Shown here: piece after piece, positions 9,570 to 17,478 of the stretch | Layout of the letters: each line of letters starts with the position of its first letter | How positions within the stretch are numbered: position 1 is the stretch's first letter | DNA from: SZUA-252 sp035716005 | GTDB lineage: Bacteria; Eisenbacteria; RBG-16-71-46; SZUA-252 | DNA: 51,436 nt | Direction: 5' to 3' | Assembly: GCA_035716005.1 (NCBI GenBank) | Contig: DASTKG010000093.1 | Location: 1-51,436, forward strand | Notes under the pieces: generated by a model | Told to the model about the DNA's origin: nothing | Databases searched by the model: none | The model's input: only the letters and a program-made list of their open reading frames with translations | Made by a program: the position numbers and the translations under genes

Positions 9570-10028
9570 ATGAAGATCGCCATCGGCGCCGACCACGCCG
9601 GGTTCGAGTTGAAGGAGCGCGTGAAGCGGTATCTGGCCTCGCGCGGACACGAGGTTCTCGACATGGGAACGACGTCCGCGGAGTCGACCGACTACCCGCC
9701 ATACGCGTTCCACGTGGCCGAGGCCGTCCGGGACGGCGGGGCCGACCGGGGCATCCTCGTCTGCGATTCCGGAAACGGGATCGCCATCGCGGCGAACAAG
9801 GTCGACGGGGTCCGCGCCGCCATCGGCATCAATCCCGAGCACGCCGCGCTCGCCCGCAGGCACAACGATGCGAACGTCCTCGTTCTCGGGGCGAAGATTC
9901 TCCCGCGCGAGATCGAGGACGCGACCGTCGAGGCCTGGCTCGCCGCCGACTTCGAGGGCGGACGCCACGCGCGACGCGTCGGACAAATCACCGACTACGA
10001 GAGGGCCCACCAGCGAAGCGACGCCTAG
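9570..10028 (+). CDS. rpiB: Ribose-5-phosphate isomerase B
   Basis: RpiB interconverts ribulose-5-phosphate and ribose-5-phosphate. The 152-residue protein opens with the family signature 'MKIAIGADHAGFELKE' and contains 'LVCDSGNGIAIAANKVDGVRAA' (the family's CGxG loop, here C-D-S-G-N-G with the catalytic Cys retained) and 'HNDANVLVLGAKIL'. Length is normal. It heads a pentose-phosphate/glycolysis block with pgi 58 bp downstream and tal and glk further on. Confidence 0.95.
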   Translation: MKIAIGADHAGFELKERVKRYLASRGHEVLDMGTTSAESTDYPPYAFHVAEAVRDGGADRGILVCDSGNGIAIAANKVDGVRAAIGINPEHAALARRHNDANVLVLGAKILPREIEDATVEAWLAADFEGGRHARRVGQITDYERAHQRSDA

Positions 10029-10086
10029 TCGTCCGCGCGCCCGTCCCCTTTCGAAGGACATACTCTCGAGCGAAGGAGCGCCGATC

Positions 10087-11850
10087 ATGTCCGCCACCAC
10101 CCCGATTCAGACCGAGCACCCCGGATCGCTCGCCGCGGCCTACCGCGACGCCCTCGATTGGCTCGTCTCCCATGACGCTCCATCCCGCCTCTTCCGCCGC
10201 GACCACACGCTCTGGAAGGACGACGCCTCGCACGCGGCGCACGCGGCGACGATCGAGAGCCGCCTCGGCTGGATCGACGCGCCGGCGTGGCTCTCGGCGC
10301 GGCGCGAGGAGCTGCGCGCCTTCGCGGCATCGCTCCGGGAGGAGGGCTTCACGCGCGTCCTCCTCCTGGGAATGGGCGGCTCCAGCCTGGCGCCCGAGGT
10401 TCTGCAGCGGACGCTCCGGCCCGGTCCCGGCGCGCCGACGCTCGCCGTTCTCGACACGACCGATCCGGCCGCCGTCCGGCACGCGACGGGGGCCTCCAAG
10501 CTCGAGCGGACCTTCTTCCTCGTCTCGAGCAAGTCGGGCGCCACCATCGAGACGCTCTCGCAGTACCGCTACTTCCGCGCCGCTCTGGAATCGGCGAAGG
10601 TCTCGAATCCGGGACGCCGATTCGCCGCGATCACCGACGCCGGCTCCCCGCTCGACGCCCTCGCCGCCCAGGAGGGATTTCGCGCCGTCTTCCGGAACCC
10701 GCCCGACATCGGCGGCCGCTACTCGGCGCTCTCCTATTTCGGCATGCTCCCCGCCGCGATCCTCGGCCTCGATCTCGACGCGATCGCCGAGCGCGCCGCC
10801 TCGGCCCGCGCCTCGTCGACGGATCGGGATCCCACGCGAAACGCCGCGCTTCGGCTCGGCGCCTTCCTGGCCGGCGCCGCGAAGGCGGGCCGCGACAAGC
10901 TCACCCTCCTCGCGCCTCCCGCGCTGCGGCCGCTCGGCTACTGGATCGAGCAGCTCGTGGCCGAATCGACCGGGAAGGAGGGTCGAGGCGTCGTCCCGAT
11001 CGAGGGCGAGCCGCTCGGCCCCGCGCACCATTACGGCGACGACCGCGTCTTCGCCTTCCTGACGATGCAGGCGGAGCCGAACGGAGACCTCGACCGGCTC
11101 CAGGCCGACCTCGAGCGAAGCGGCGCGCCCTGCGTGCGCATCGAGATGGCCGACGCGCAGGAGATCGCGGGCGAATTCTTCCGCTGGGAGACGGCCACGG
11201 CGCTCGCCGGCGCCGTCCTCGGCATCGATCCCTTCGACGAGCCGAACGTCCAGGAGAGCAAGGACGCGACGCGGCGTCTGCTCGCCTCGCGGGGGCGCGA
11301 CGGGCGCCTCCCCGAGGAGGCCCCGCGCTCGGAGGATTCGGGCGTGGCGATCGGCGCGGACGAGACGGTCTGGCGCGCCATCACCGGGAGTCTGCCGGCC
11401 CACCCGAGCCTCGAGCTGGTCGTGCAGCGCTTCCTCGCGCTCGCGAAGCCGGACGACTATCTCGCGGTGCTCGCCTACGTCGAGCGGACGGCCGAGAGCG
11501 AGGCGGCCTTCGAGCACCTTCGCCGCGCCATCCGAAACGGCACGCATCTCCCCGTGCTCCAGGGTTACGGGCCGCGCTATCTCCACTCGATCGGACAGCT
11601 CTACAAGGGGGGCCCCCCGACGGGCCTCTTCCTCGTGCTGACCGCCGATCCGGCGCCGGGCGAGGACGTCGCCATACCGGGCGCCGACTTTTCGTTCGGA
11701 CAGCTCCTCCGCGCGCAGGCGCTGGGGGATCTCGAGTCGCTGGCCGCGCACGGGAAGCCGGCGCTTCGCCTCCATCTCGGATCCGACGTGGCGGGGGGTT
11801 TGCGGACGATCAATCAGGCGGCCGAGCGGGCGGTGGCCGCTCGAGTCTAG
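10087..11850 (+). CDS. pgi: Glucose-6-phosphate isomerase, TAL-PGI-fusion type stand-alone half
   Basis: This 587-residue protein matches the C-terminal half of bifunctional transaldolase/phosphoglucose isomerase fusions. It has 'LLLGMGGSSLAPEVL' (sugar-phosphate loop), 'LVSSKSGATIETLSQY' (SIS domain) and the long family-specific C-terminus with 'LQGYGPRYLHSIGQLYKGG'. The fusion partner transaldolase is encoded separately about 1.6 kb downstream (13462-14607). ATG at 10087 is preferred over an upstream frame because a GAAGGAG site precedes it and the translated sequence before it is non-conserved and overlaps rpiB. It likely acts with rpiB, tal, glk and the aldolase in hexose-phosphate interconversion. 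Confidence 0.88.
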   Translation: MSATTPIQTEHPGSLAAAYRDALDWLVSHDAPSRLFRRDHTLWKDDASHAAHAATIESRLGWIDAPAWLSARREELRAFAASLREEGFTRVLLLGMGGSSLAPEVLQRTLRPGPGAPTLAVLDTTDPAAVRHATGASKLERTFFLVSSKSGATIETLSQYRYFRAALESAKVSNPGRRFAAITDAGSPLDALAAQEGFRAVFRNPPDIGGRYSALSYFGMLPAAILGLDLDAIAERAASARASSTDRDPTRNAALRLGAFLAGAAKAGRDKLTLLAPPALRPLGYWIEQLVAESTGKEGRGVVPIEGEPLGPAHHYGDDRVFAFLTMQAEPNGDLDRLQADLERSGAPCVRIEMADAQEIAGEFFRWETATALAGAVLGIDPFDEPNVQESKDATRRLLASRGRDGRLPEEAPRSEDSGVAIGADETVWRAITGSLPAHPSLELVVQRFLALAKPDDYLAVLAYVERTAESEAAFEHLRRAIRNGTHLPVLQGYGPRYLHSIGQLYKGGPPTGLFLVLTADPAPGEDVAIPGADFSFGQLLRAQALGDLESLAAHGKPALRLHLGSDVAGGLRTINQAAERAVAARV

Positions 11851-11863
11851 CGCGGGGAGTCGG

Positions 11864-12706
11864 CTAGCGCGCGGCGCCGAGGCGCGCGCGGATGGGCGCG
11901 TAGGCCTGCTGCTCGCAGGGGAGCCCGACGTCGAGCCCCATGCTGGCGATCTCCTCGCGCAGGCTGCTCACGCGTTTGTCGAGAGGCGGCGCGCCCCAGG
12001 AGGCCCACTCCCAGTACTCGACGGGGCCCGTGGCGGACCCGGGAAGAAAGGCCTCGATCGATTTGGGATAGCCCTCCGACGCGAACGCGGTTCGGGAGAG
12101 GTAGAGGAGCGTGAGCCGGTCGGCGTCCGCTTCCCATTCGCGTGGAAAGCCCTTCCAGCCCTGGAGCGCCGACTTGGCGCGCTCGACGCCCGCCATGCGG
12201 TCGGGGGCTTCCAGGATCTCGCGGATCCCGTCCGGCCCCACTCCCTTGACCTTCTCGAGCGCCATCGCGGGATGGTTGAGCGCGGCATGCGCCACCATAT
12301 GGGCCAGCACGGCCGCCACCTCGCACTGCGACCGAAGCCGTCGCAGGAGGCCGGCGGAGACGTAGATGTAGCCGCCCGGAAGCACGACCCCGCGAGGCGC
12401 CTCCCCGCGGAGGACTCTGAACGTGTATGGAATCGTCGGCTTATCTGAAAGTCTGGCAAGCTTTTGTCCGATTTGATTCACGTAAGCTAGAACCGTCTTG
12501 TCGACGTAAACGCTCTCCCCTTCCTCGAACGCCGCGGCGAGTCGGGCCCCCAGGACCCGCTCCTGTCCGTCGTTCATCTCGAGCGCCGGCTGCGCCGCCT
12601 GCCGGGTCGAGGCGCACCCCGAGAGGAGGATGGGGAGCCCTAGCGCGAGGAGGAGGAAGATCGGCACGATCGGAGCCGGTCGGAAGGCGGGGCGGGATCT
12701 GAGCAC
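11864..12706 (-). CDS. M48-like lipoprotein lacking the catalytic glutamate
   Basis: This 280-residue protein has a lipoprotein signal peptide with lipobox LLSG-Cys31. Its core follows the M48 (Oma1/BepA-like) layout: 'GGYIYVSAGLL', then 'VLAHMVAHAALNH', then 'EWEADADRL'. The HExxH zinc motif reads His136-Met137-Val-Ala-His140, so both His ligands and the third ligand Glu192 remain but the catalytic Glu is Met. The protein is probably an inactive or repurposed zinc protein at the outer membrane or periplasm, perhaps a chaperone-like factor. GTG at 12706 is supported by a promoter with TAGCGT 6 nt upstream. It converges on pgi with a 13-bp gap. Confidence 0.8.
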   Translation of the reverse strand: MLRSRPAFRPAPIVPIFLLLALGLPILLSGCASTRQAAQPALEMNDGQERVLGARLAAAFEEGESVYVDKTVLAYVNQIGQKLARLSDKPTIPYTFRVLRGEAPRGVVLPGGYIYVSAGLLRRLRSQCEVAAVLAHMVAHAALNHPAMALEKVKGVGPDGIREILEAPDRMAGVERAKSALQGWKGFPREWEADADRLTLLYLSRTAFASEGYPKSIEAFLPGSATGPVEYWEWASWGAPPLDKRVSSLREEIASMGLDVGLPCEQQAYAPIRARLGAAR

Positions 12707-12712
12707 GCAGGC

Positions 12713-12741
12713 ACGCTAGCCCGGATCGCTCCCGAGGTCAA
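12713..12741 (-). promoter_or_regulatory. Promoter of the M48-like gene (leaderless type)
   Basis: TTGACC (12736-12741), a 17-nt spacer and TAGCGT (12713-12718), 6 nt before the GTG at 12706. Its -35 lies 4 bp from the -35 of the divergent promoter. Confidence 0.6.
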
Positions 12742-12745
12742 CCGC

Positions 12746-12775
12746 TTGCGCCGCTCTTTCCCCATGCGGCATCAT
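12746..12775 (+). promoter_or_regulatory. Candidate promoter of the VOC-tal-glk genes
   Basis: TTGCGC (12746-12751), an 18-nt spacer and CATCAT (12770-12775). The transcript would carry an approximately 85-nt leader with the hairpin at 12787-12818. Confidence 0.45.
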
Positions 12776-12786
12776 CGGAGGAACGG

Positions 12787-12818
12787 GCGTGGGGGAATCC
12801 CCGGCGCTTCCCCCGCGC
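12787..12818 (+). other. Stable 5'-leader hairpin upstream of the VOC gene
   Basis: GCGTGGGGGAA (12787-12797) pairs with TTCCCCCGCGC (12808-12818) in 11 positions including one G-U, around a 10-nt loop. It is about 50 nt before the start codon. It could stabilise or regulate the mRNA; no known riboswitch class was recognised. Confidence 0.45.
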
Positions 12819-12867
12819 GCCGCGAAGCCGGAGCCGACAGGATTCGTTCAGACCAAGGAGGATGCCG

Positions 12868-13416
12868 ATGCCCGCCCGCAAGAAGGCTCGCCGCCCCGTC
12901 GCGAAGAGCGCGCGCAAGAAGGCCGCGCCGAAGAAGGGTCCCGCCAAGAAGGCCGCGAAGCGGACGAGCGCGCCGAAGAGGAAGGCTGCTCCCGCGAAGA
13001 GGGCCGCCGCGCCCGCGCTTCCGCCCGCGCCGGCGAACGCCATCGGACTTCAGATGCAGCACATGGACTTCACGACGCACGACGTCCCGGCCCTCCGGCG
13101 CTTCTACGTCGAGGGTCTCGGCTTCTCCGACGCGAACTTCGACGAGAAGTTCCAGTACCTCTGGATCCCCACCGGCCATTCGTCGAGTCTCGGCTTCATG
13201 CCGCCCATGCCCGGGATGGGGGAACCGAGCCCGGCCAAGGAGCCGACGATCTACCTGATCGTCGCGGACGTCGACAAGGCGTACGCGACGCTCGCGTCGA
13301 GGGGCGTTCACTTCGAGGGCCCGCCGGCCGACATGCCGTGGGGCCATCGCGTCGTCTCGACCGTCGACCCCGAGGGGCGGCGCGTCATGCTCGCCACGCC
13401 GAAACCGATGGCCTGA
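12868..13416 (+). CDS. VOC-fold (glyoxalase/dioxygenase-like) protein with Lys/Ala-rich histone-H1-like tail
   Basis: This 182-residue protein has two parts. Residues 1 to about 52 are almost entirely Lys, Ala, Arg and Pro ('KKAAPKKGPAKKAAKR'), like the C-terminal tails of histone H1 and bacterial Hc1/HctB-like proteins. Residues about 58-180 form a VOC domain, 'MQHMDFTTHDVPALRRFYVEGLGF' through 'HRVVSTVDPEGRRVMLATPKP', typical of glyoxalase/bleomycin-resistance-type proteins of unknown substrate. ATG at 12868 is chosen over 12862 because AAGGAGG ends 6 nt before it and would touch 12862. The tail may bind DNA, RNA or polyphosphate; that is inference. tal follows after 45 bp. Confidence 0.8.
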   Translation: MPARKKARRPVAKSARKKAAPKKGPAKKAAKRTSAPKRKAAPAKRAAAPALPPAPANAIGLQMQHMDFTTHDVPALRRFYVEGLGFSDANFDEKFQYLWIPTGHSSSLGFMPPMPGMGEPSPAKEPTIYLIVADVDKAYATLASRGVHFEGPPADMPWGHRVVSTVDPEGRRVMLATPKPMA

Positions 13417-13461
13417 CGTTCGGCCGTTCCGTTCCACACACGCACCGACCGGAGACCGACG

Positions 13462-14607
13462 ATGAAGCCCTCCCCCGCGATCGCGCTGCACGAACAGGGT
13501 CAGAGCCTCTGGCTCGACACCATCAGCGATGGACTCCTGACGTCCGGCGAGCTGGCGCGCATGGTCGAGGAAGGAACGGTCTACGGCGTCACGTCGAATC
13601 CCACCATCTTCCGCGGCGCGATCGGCGGGGACCGTTTCGGGTACCCCGCCGCCATCGCCCGGCTCGCCTCCGAGGGGAAGAGCCCCGAGGCGATCTACGA
13701 CGCGCTCGCGATCCACGACATCACGCGAACGGCCGACGTCCTCTCGGGGGTGTTCCGCCGCGGCGAGGGGCGCGACGGATTCGTGAGTCTGGAGGTCCCG
13801 CCCGACCTCTCGGACGACACCGACGCCACCATCGCGGAAGCGCGGCGCCTCTGGGCGCTGGTGTCGCGGCCGAATCTCCTCGTGAAGGTTCCCGGGACGC
13901 CGGCCGGGATTCCGGCCATCGAGACCTTGATCGCCGAGGGCGTGAATCTCAACGTCACGCTCCTCTTCTCGCGCGGCCAGTACGCGGAGGTCGCGGCGGC
14001 CTACCGGCGCGGCCTGGAGCGCCGCCTCGCGGCGGGCGGCTCCCTGGCGGGCCTCCACTCCGTGGCGAGCGTCTTCGTGAGCCGCCTCGACACCGCGGTC
14101 GACAAGGATCTCGAGGCGCGCGCGGCGGCGGCGGGCGCGCCGGCCGAGCGGGAGCGGCTCCTCGCGCTCCGCGGCGCCTCGGCCGTGGCGAACGCTCTCG
14201 ACATCTGGGAGGAGTACCGCGCTCGATTCTTCGGCGACGGCTTCGAGCGGCTCCGCGCCGCGGGAGCGAGGCCGCAATGGATGCTCTGGGCGAGCACGGG
14301 CACGAAGAACCCGGCCTACTCCGACGTGAAGTACGTCGAGGAGCTGGCCGGTCCCGACAGCATCAACACGGCGCCGCGCGAGACGATCGACGCGTGGCTC
14401 GATCACGGCTCGGTGACGGGGAACCGCCTCGATCCGCGCGTGGAGACGGCGCGGAAGACGCGGGCCGCCTTCGCGGCGGAGGGCATCTCGCTGGAGAAGC
14501 ACTGCGCGAAGCTCCTGGACGACGGCGTGAAGTCGTTCGCCCAGTCGTTCCGGGAGATGATGGACACGATTCGCGAGCGCTCCGCCGCGCTGGCCCCGCG
14601 GCGTTGA
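13462..14607 (+). CDS. tal: Transaldolase
   Basis: Transaldolase moves a dihydroxyacetone unit between sugar phosphates. The 381-residue protein is of the TAL type found in actinobacteria and as the N-terminal half of TAL-PGI fusions. It has 'YGVTSNPTIFRGAI', the Schiff-base lysine in 'LLVKVPGTPAGI', 'NLNVTLLFSRGQY' and 'STGTKNPAYSDVKYVEELAGP'. It is separate from its usual fusion partner pgi, with the M48-like and VOC genes between them. glk follows after 31 bp. Confidence 0.93.
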   Translation: MKPSPAIALHEQGQSLWLDTISDGLLTSGELARMVEEGTVYGVTSNPTIFRGAIGGDRFGYPAAIARLASEGKSPEAIYDALAIHDITRTADVLSGVFRRGEGRDGFVSLEVPPDLSDDTDATIAEARRLWALVSRPNLLVKVPGTPAGIPAIETLIAEGVNLNVTLLFSRGQYAEVAAAYRRGLERRLAAGGSLAGLHSVASVFVSRLDTAVDKDLEARAAAAGAPAERERLLALRGASAVANALDIWEEYRARFFGDGFERLRAAGARPQWMLWASTGTKNPAYSDVKYVEELAGPDSINTAPRETIDAWLDHGSVTGNRLDPRVETARKTRAAFAAEGISLEKHCAKLLDDGVKSFAQSFREMMDTIRERSAALAPRR

Positions 14608-14638
14608 GTCGCCGCGACGCGGAGCGGAGTTCGGCCGC

Positions 14639-15667
14639 GTGAGCCGGCGGCTCGTCCTCGCGGCCGACGCCGGCGGCACCAAGACGAACGTGGCCCTCGT
14701 TCCGGTGGACGATGGCGCGCATCTCGGCGTGCCGCTGGCCGCCGCCACCTATCCCTCGCACGACTTCCCCTCCCTCGAGGCGATCCTCGACGCGTTCCGC
14801 GCCGCGCACGCCGGCGTCTTCTCGAACGGCGTCGACGCCGCGACCATAGGCTTCGCGGGCCCCATCGCGGGCGGCCGCGGCGCGGGGTCGAACGTTCCCT
14901 GGGCGGTCGATGCCGCCTCCCTCGCGCGCCATCTCGGACTTCCCCGCGTCGGCCTCGTGAACGACCTCGTGGCGACCGGCTACGGCGTCGTCTCGCTCGG
15001 TCCGGAGCAGTTGGTGCCGCTCCTCCCCGGTACCGCGGCTCCGGACGCCAACGCGGCCATCCTCGCCGCCGGGACGGGCCTCGGCGAAGCGATCCTCGCG
15101 CGGGTCGGAGCCGGCTTCCTCCCCATCGATTCGGAGGGGGGCCACGCCGACTACGCCCCCCGCACCGACACGGAGCTGGAGATCTGGCGCCTCCTTCGCT
15201 CCAGGCACGGCCGCGTGAGCGTGGAGCGCGTTCTCTCGGGGCCCGGGCTCGCGAACGTCGCGGAGGCGATCCACGCGCGCGCGGGCGCGGAGGCGGCCTG
15301 GCGGGCCCACGAGCGCGAGGCGGGAGGCGCCGCGGCCCTTCCCGGCGCCGTTTCCACGAAAGGGCTCGAGGGATCGTGCCCGGCGTGCGCGGAGGCGCTC
15401 GACGTCTTCGCCGGGATCTACGGCTCGGAGGCCGGCAATCTGGCCCTTCGTTGCGTGGCCCGCTCCGGCGTCTACCTCGCGGGCGGCATCGCGCCGCGGA
15501 TCCTCCCCGCGCTGCGCGGCCCCGCCTTCGAGCGTGCGTTCCGCGACAAGGAGCCTCACCGGGCGCTCCTCGCCGCCATTCCGGTCTGGGTCGTCCTCGA
15601 CGATCGCGCCGCCCTCTGGGGCGCGGCGCGCCACGCGGCCGGGGCGCTCTCCCCCTCCGCCTCGTAG
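14639..15667 (+). CDS. glk: Glucokinase
   Basis: This 342-residue member of the Glk/ASKHA family starts with the phosphate-binding 'LAADAGGTKTNVALVPV'. It has 'GLVNDLVATGYGV', a second phosphate loop 'ILAAGTGLGEAIL', 'IDSEGGHADYAPR' with the family's active-site pattern, and 'GVYLAGGIAPRILPAL' for adenosine contact. It phosphorylates glucose to feed the adjacent pgi. The GTG start at 14639 follows a GGAGCGGAG stretch. It is probably co-transcribed with tal. Confidence 0.9.
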   Translation: MSRRLVLAADAGGTKTNVALVPVDDGAHLGVPLAAATYPSHDFPSLEAILDAFRAAHAGVFSNGVDAATIGFAGPIAGGRGAGSNVPWAVDAASLARHLGLPRVGLVNDLVATGYGVVSLGPEQLVPLLPGTAAPDANAAILAAGTGLGEAILARVGAGFLPIDSEGGHADYAPRTDTELEIWRLLRSRHGRVSVERVLSGPGLANVAEAIHARAGAEAAWRAHEREAGGAAALPGAVSTKGLEGSCPACAEALDVFAGIYGSEAGNLALRCVARSGVYLAGGIAPRILPALRGPAFERAFRDKEPHRALLAAIPVWVVLDDRAALWGAARHAAGALSPSAS

Positions 15668-15691
15668 TCCTTTCGTCGCACCTCCCCGCCC

Positions 15692-15720
15692 TTGCCGCAA
15701 GCGGCACGGCGGCTTATTCT
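15692..15720 (+). promoter_or_regulatory. Promoter of the aldolase gene
   Basis: TTGCCG (15692-15697), a 17-nt spacer and TATTCT (15715-15720). The predicted leader is about 65 nt with GAAGGGA 8 nt before the ATG at 15792, so this gene is not leaderless. Confidence 0.6.
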
Positions 15721-15791
15721 TAGCCCGCGATTCTCGGCGCTTCCAAGCTCCCCGTCACCGATCGAACCTGAACCACGAAGGGATGTTTCCC

Positions 15792-16724
15792 ATGCGACTC
15801 ACCCCTCGCGTCCGCGAGATCCTCTCCTGGTATTCCTCCGACAACCCCGGCGTGAAGGCGAACCTCGCCCGGATGCTCATGCACGGCGCCACGGCCGGAT
15901 CGGGCCGGATGGTCATCCTCCCGGTCGACCAGGGCTTCGAGCATGGTCCGGCCCGCTCCTTCTCGCCGAATCCGGCCGGGTACGACCCGCGCTATCACTT
16001 CGAGCTGGCGGTCGAGGCGGGCTGCAACGCCTACGCCGCGCCCCTCGGCTTCCTGGAAGCGGGCGCCGCCGATTTCGCGGGCGAAGTCCCGACGATCCTC
16101 AAGCTGAACAATCACGACGTCCTCCACGACGAGAAGGATCCTCTCTCGGCGGTGACGGGAAGCGTCGGCGACGCGCTCCGGCTCGGCTGCGCCGCGATCG
16201 GCTTCACGATCTATCCCGGGTCGTCCCATGCCGGCATCATGTACGAGCAGATCCGCGATCTCGCCGAGGAGGCGAAGGCCGCGGGGATCGCCGTCGTGGT
16301 CTGGTCCTATCCGCGCGGATCGGACATCAGCAAGGCGGGCGAGACGGGGATCGACGTCGTGGCGTACGCCGCGCAGATCGCGGCGCAGCTCGGCGCCCAC
16401 GTCATCAAGGTGAAGCTCCCCTCCGAGCACATCGAGCAGGAGGAGGCGAAGAAGGCCTACGTGAAGAACGCCATCCCGATCGCGACGCTCGCCGAGCGGG
16501 TCCGCCACGTGGTCCAGTCGTCGTTCGACGGGCGCCGCATCGTCATCTTCTCGGGCGGGGCGACGAAGCCGAACGACGAGGACGTCCTGAACGAGGCGCG
16601 CGCCATCCGAGACGGCGGCGGCTTCGGCTCGATCATCGGGCGGAATTCGTTCCAGCGGAAGAAGCCGGACGCCGTGAAGCTCCTGCGCAGCATCATGGCG
16701 ATCTACACGGGGGAGACGAAGTAA
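15792..16724 (+). CDS. fbaB: Fructose-bisphosphate aldolase class I (DhnA/FbaB type)
   Basis: This 310-residue aldolase splits fructose-1,6-bisphosphate into triose phosphates through a Schiff-base lysine. The archaeal/DhnA-type signatures are 'VILPVDQGFEHGPARSF', 'VVWSYPRGSDISKAG', 'GAHVIKVKLPSEH' with the lysine, 'IVIFSGGATKPNDEDVL' and a C-terminal 'GSIIGRNSFQR' phosphate loop. ATG at 15792 is preferred over 15783 because GAAGGGA is 8 nt before it. It completes the hexose-phosphate block and converges with the oxidase operon across a 10-bp gap. Confidence 0.9.
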   Translation: MRLTPRVREILSWYSSDNPGVKANLARMLMHGATAGSGRMVILPVDQGFEHGPARSFSPNPAGYDPRYHFELAVEAGCNAYAAPLGFLEAGAADFAGEVPTILKLNNHDVLHDEKDPLSAVTGSVGDALRLGCAAIGFTIYPGSSHAGIMYEQIRDLAEEAKAAGIAVVVWSYPRGSDISKAGETGIDVVAYAAQIAAQLGAHVIKVKLPSEHIEQEEAKKAYVKNAIPIATLAERVRHVVQSSFDGRRIVIFSGGATKPNDEDVLNEARAIRDGGGFGSIIGRNSFQRKKPDAVKLLRSIMAIYTGETK

Positions 16725-16734
16725 TCGGGCGACG

Positions 16735-16899
16735 CTAGTGCCCCGGCTGGGCCTGTTCCTTGGTGGGCGGGTGCTTGATGAGATAGCCGCCCCAGAAGTA
16801 TCCGGCGACGGCGAGCGCGCAGCAGACGAGGAGGACCGCGGCGAGCACCCGGCGGAGTCGAGCCGGCGTGGCGGGCTGGGCGCCGGCGGGGGCGCTCAA
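16735..16899 (-). CDS. 54-residue single-pass membrane protein at the end of the oxidase operon
   Basis: This small protein begins at TTG (16897-16899), overlapping the ctaG stop as TTGA, with GGAGG 4 nt before it. It contains one transmembrane helix, 'VLAAVLLVCCALAVAGYFWGGYLI', at about residues 18-41, and a polar C-terminus, 'KHPPTKEQAQPGH'. It is too short and start-poor for most gene callers. Its place after ctaG suggests a role as a small oxidase subunit or assembly factor, but no family is recognised. Confidence 0.65.
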   Translation of the reverse strand: MSAPAGAQPATPARLRRVLAAVLLVCCALAVAGYFWGGYLIKHPPTKEQAQPGH

Positions 16900-17471
16900 T
16901 TCGCCTCCTTCGCGGGAACCGGCAGGGGCCGGCTCGGATCGCGCGGGAAGAGCGTGTAGGAAAGAATCAGCTCGTGGATGTTCGCCGGGGTCCGCGGCGA
17001 GAGCGCGAAGTAGACCGGCAGATGCACCGTCTGGCGCGGCCCCAGAACCTGATCGTCGAAGCAGAAGCACTTCATGAGCTGGAACTCGCGCGCGGCCTCG
17101 ACCGGCGCGATGGAGTGGACCGCGCGGAAGTAGACCGAGTCGTCGCTCATGTTCGTGAAGTAGTAGTCGACGTGCACCGGCTTTCCGATCTTCGCCACCA
17201 CGTTCGGATCGGTCGGACCGAATCGGACCGGCAGCCCGCTCGACACGACCCCCATGAACTTCACCTGGACCTCCCGCGTCGACATCGGCCCGGTGGAGCT
17301 CGACTGCTCGTAGATCTCCTCGACGGAACCCGCCTTCGCCGCCCCCCCGAGCCCGAACCGCCTGCAGAAGAGCTGGAAGAGCGGGACGTTCGCGTACGCG
17401 AACGAGAACATCGCGAGGACGAAGATCGAGATCCCGATGCCGAGGAGGGCGTTCTTGCTGGGGCGCTTCAC
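16896..17471 (-). CDS. ctaG: Cytochrome c oxidase copper-assembly protein CtaG/Cox11
   Basis: This 191-residue protein has one N-terminal membrane anchor, 'ALLGIGISIFVLAMFSFAYANVPLFQLFCRRFG'. Its copper-binding C-F-C-F motif is in 'FQLMKCFCFDDQVLGP', and the family's beta-rich soluble domain follows ('DPNVVAKIGKPVHVDYYF', 'LPVYFALSP'). Cox11 delivers copper to the CuB centre of subunit I. It lies 7 bp after ctaB and is followed by an overlapping 54-residue membrane protein. Confidence 0.93.
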   Translation of the reverse strand: MKRPSKNALLGIGISIFVLAMFSFAYANVPLFQLFCRRFGLGGAAKAGSVEEIYEQSSSTGPMSTREVQVKFMGVVSSGLPVRFGPTDPNVVAKIGKPVHVDYYFTNMSDDSVYFRAVHSIAPVEAAREFQLMKCFCFDDQVLGPRQTVHLPVYFALSPRTPANIHELILSYTLFPRDPSRPLPVPAKEAN

Positions 17472-17478
17472 GGGGCTC

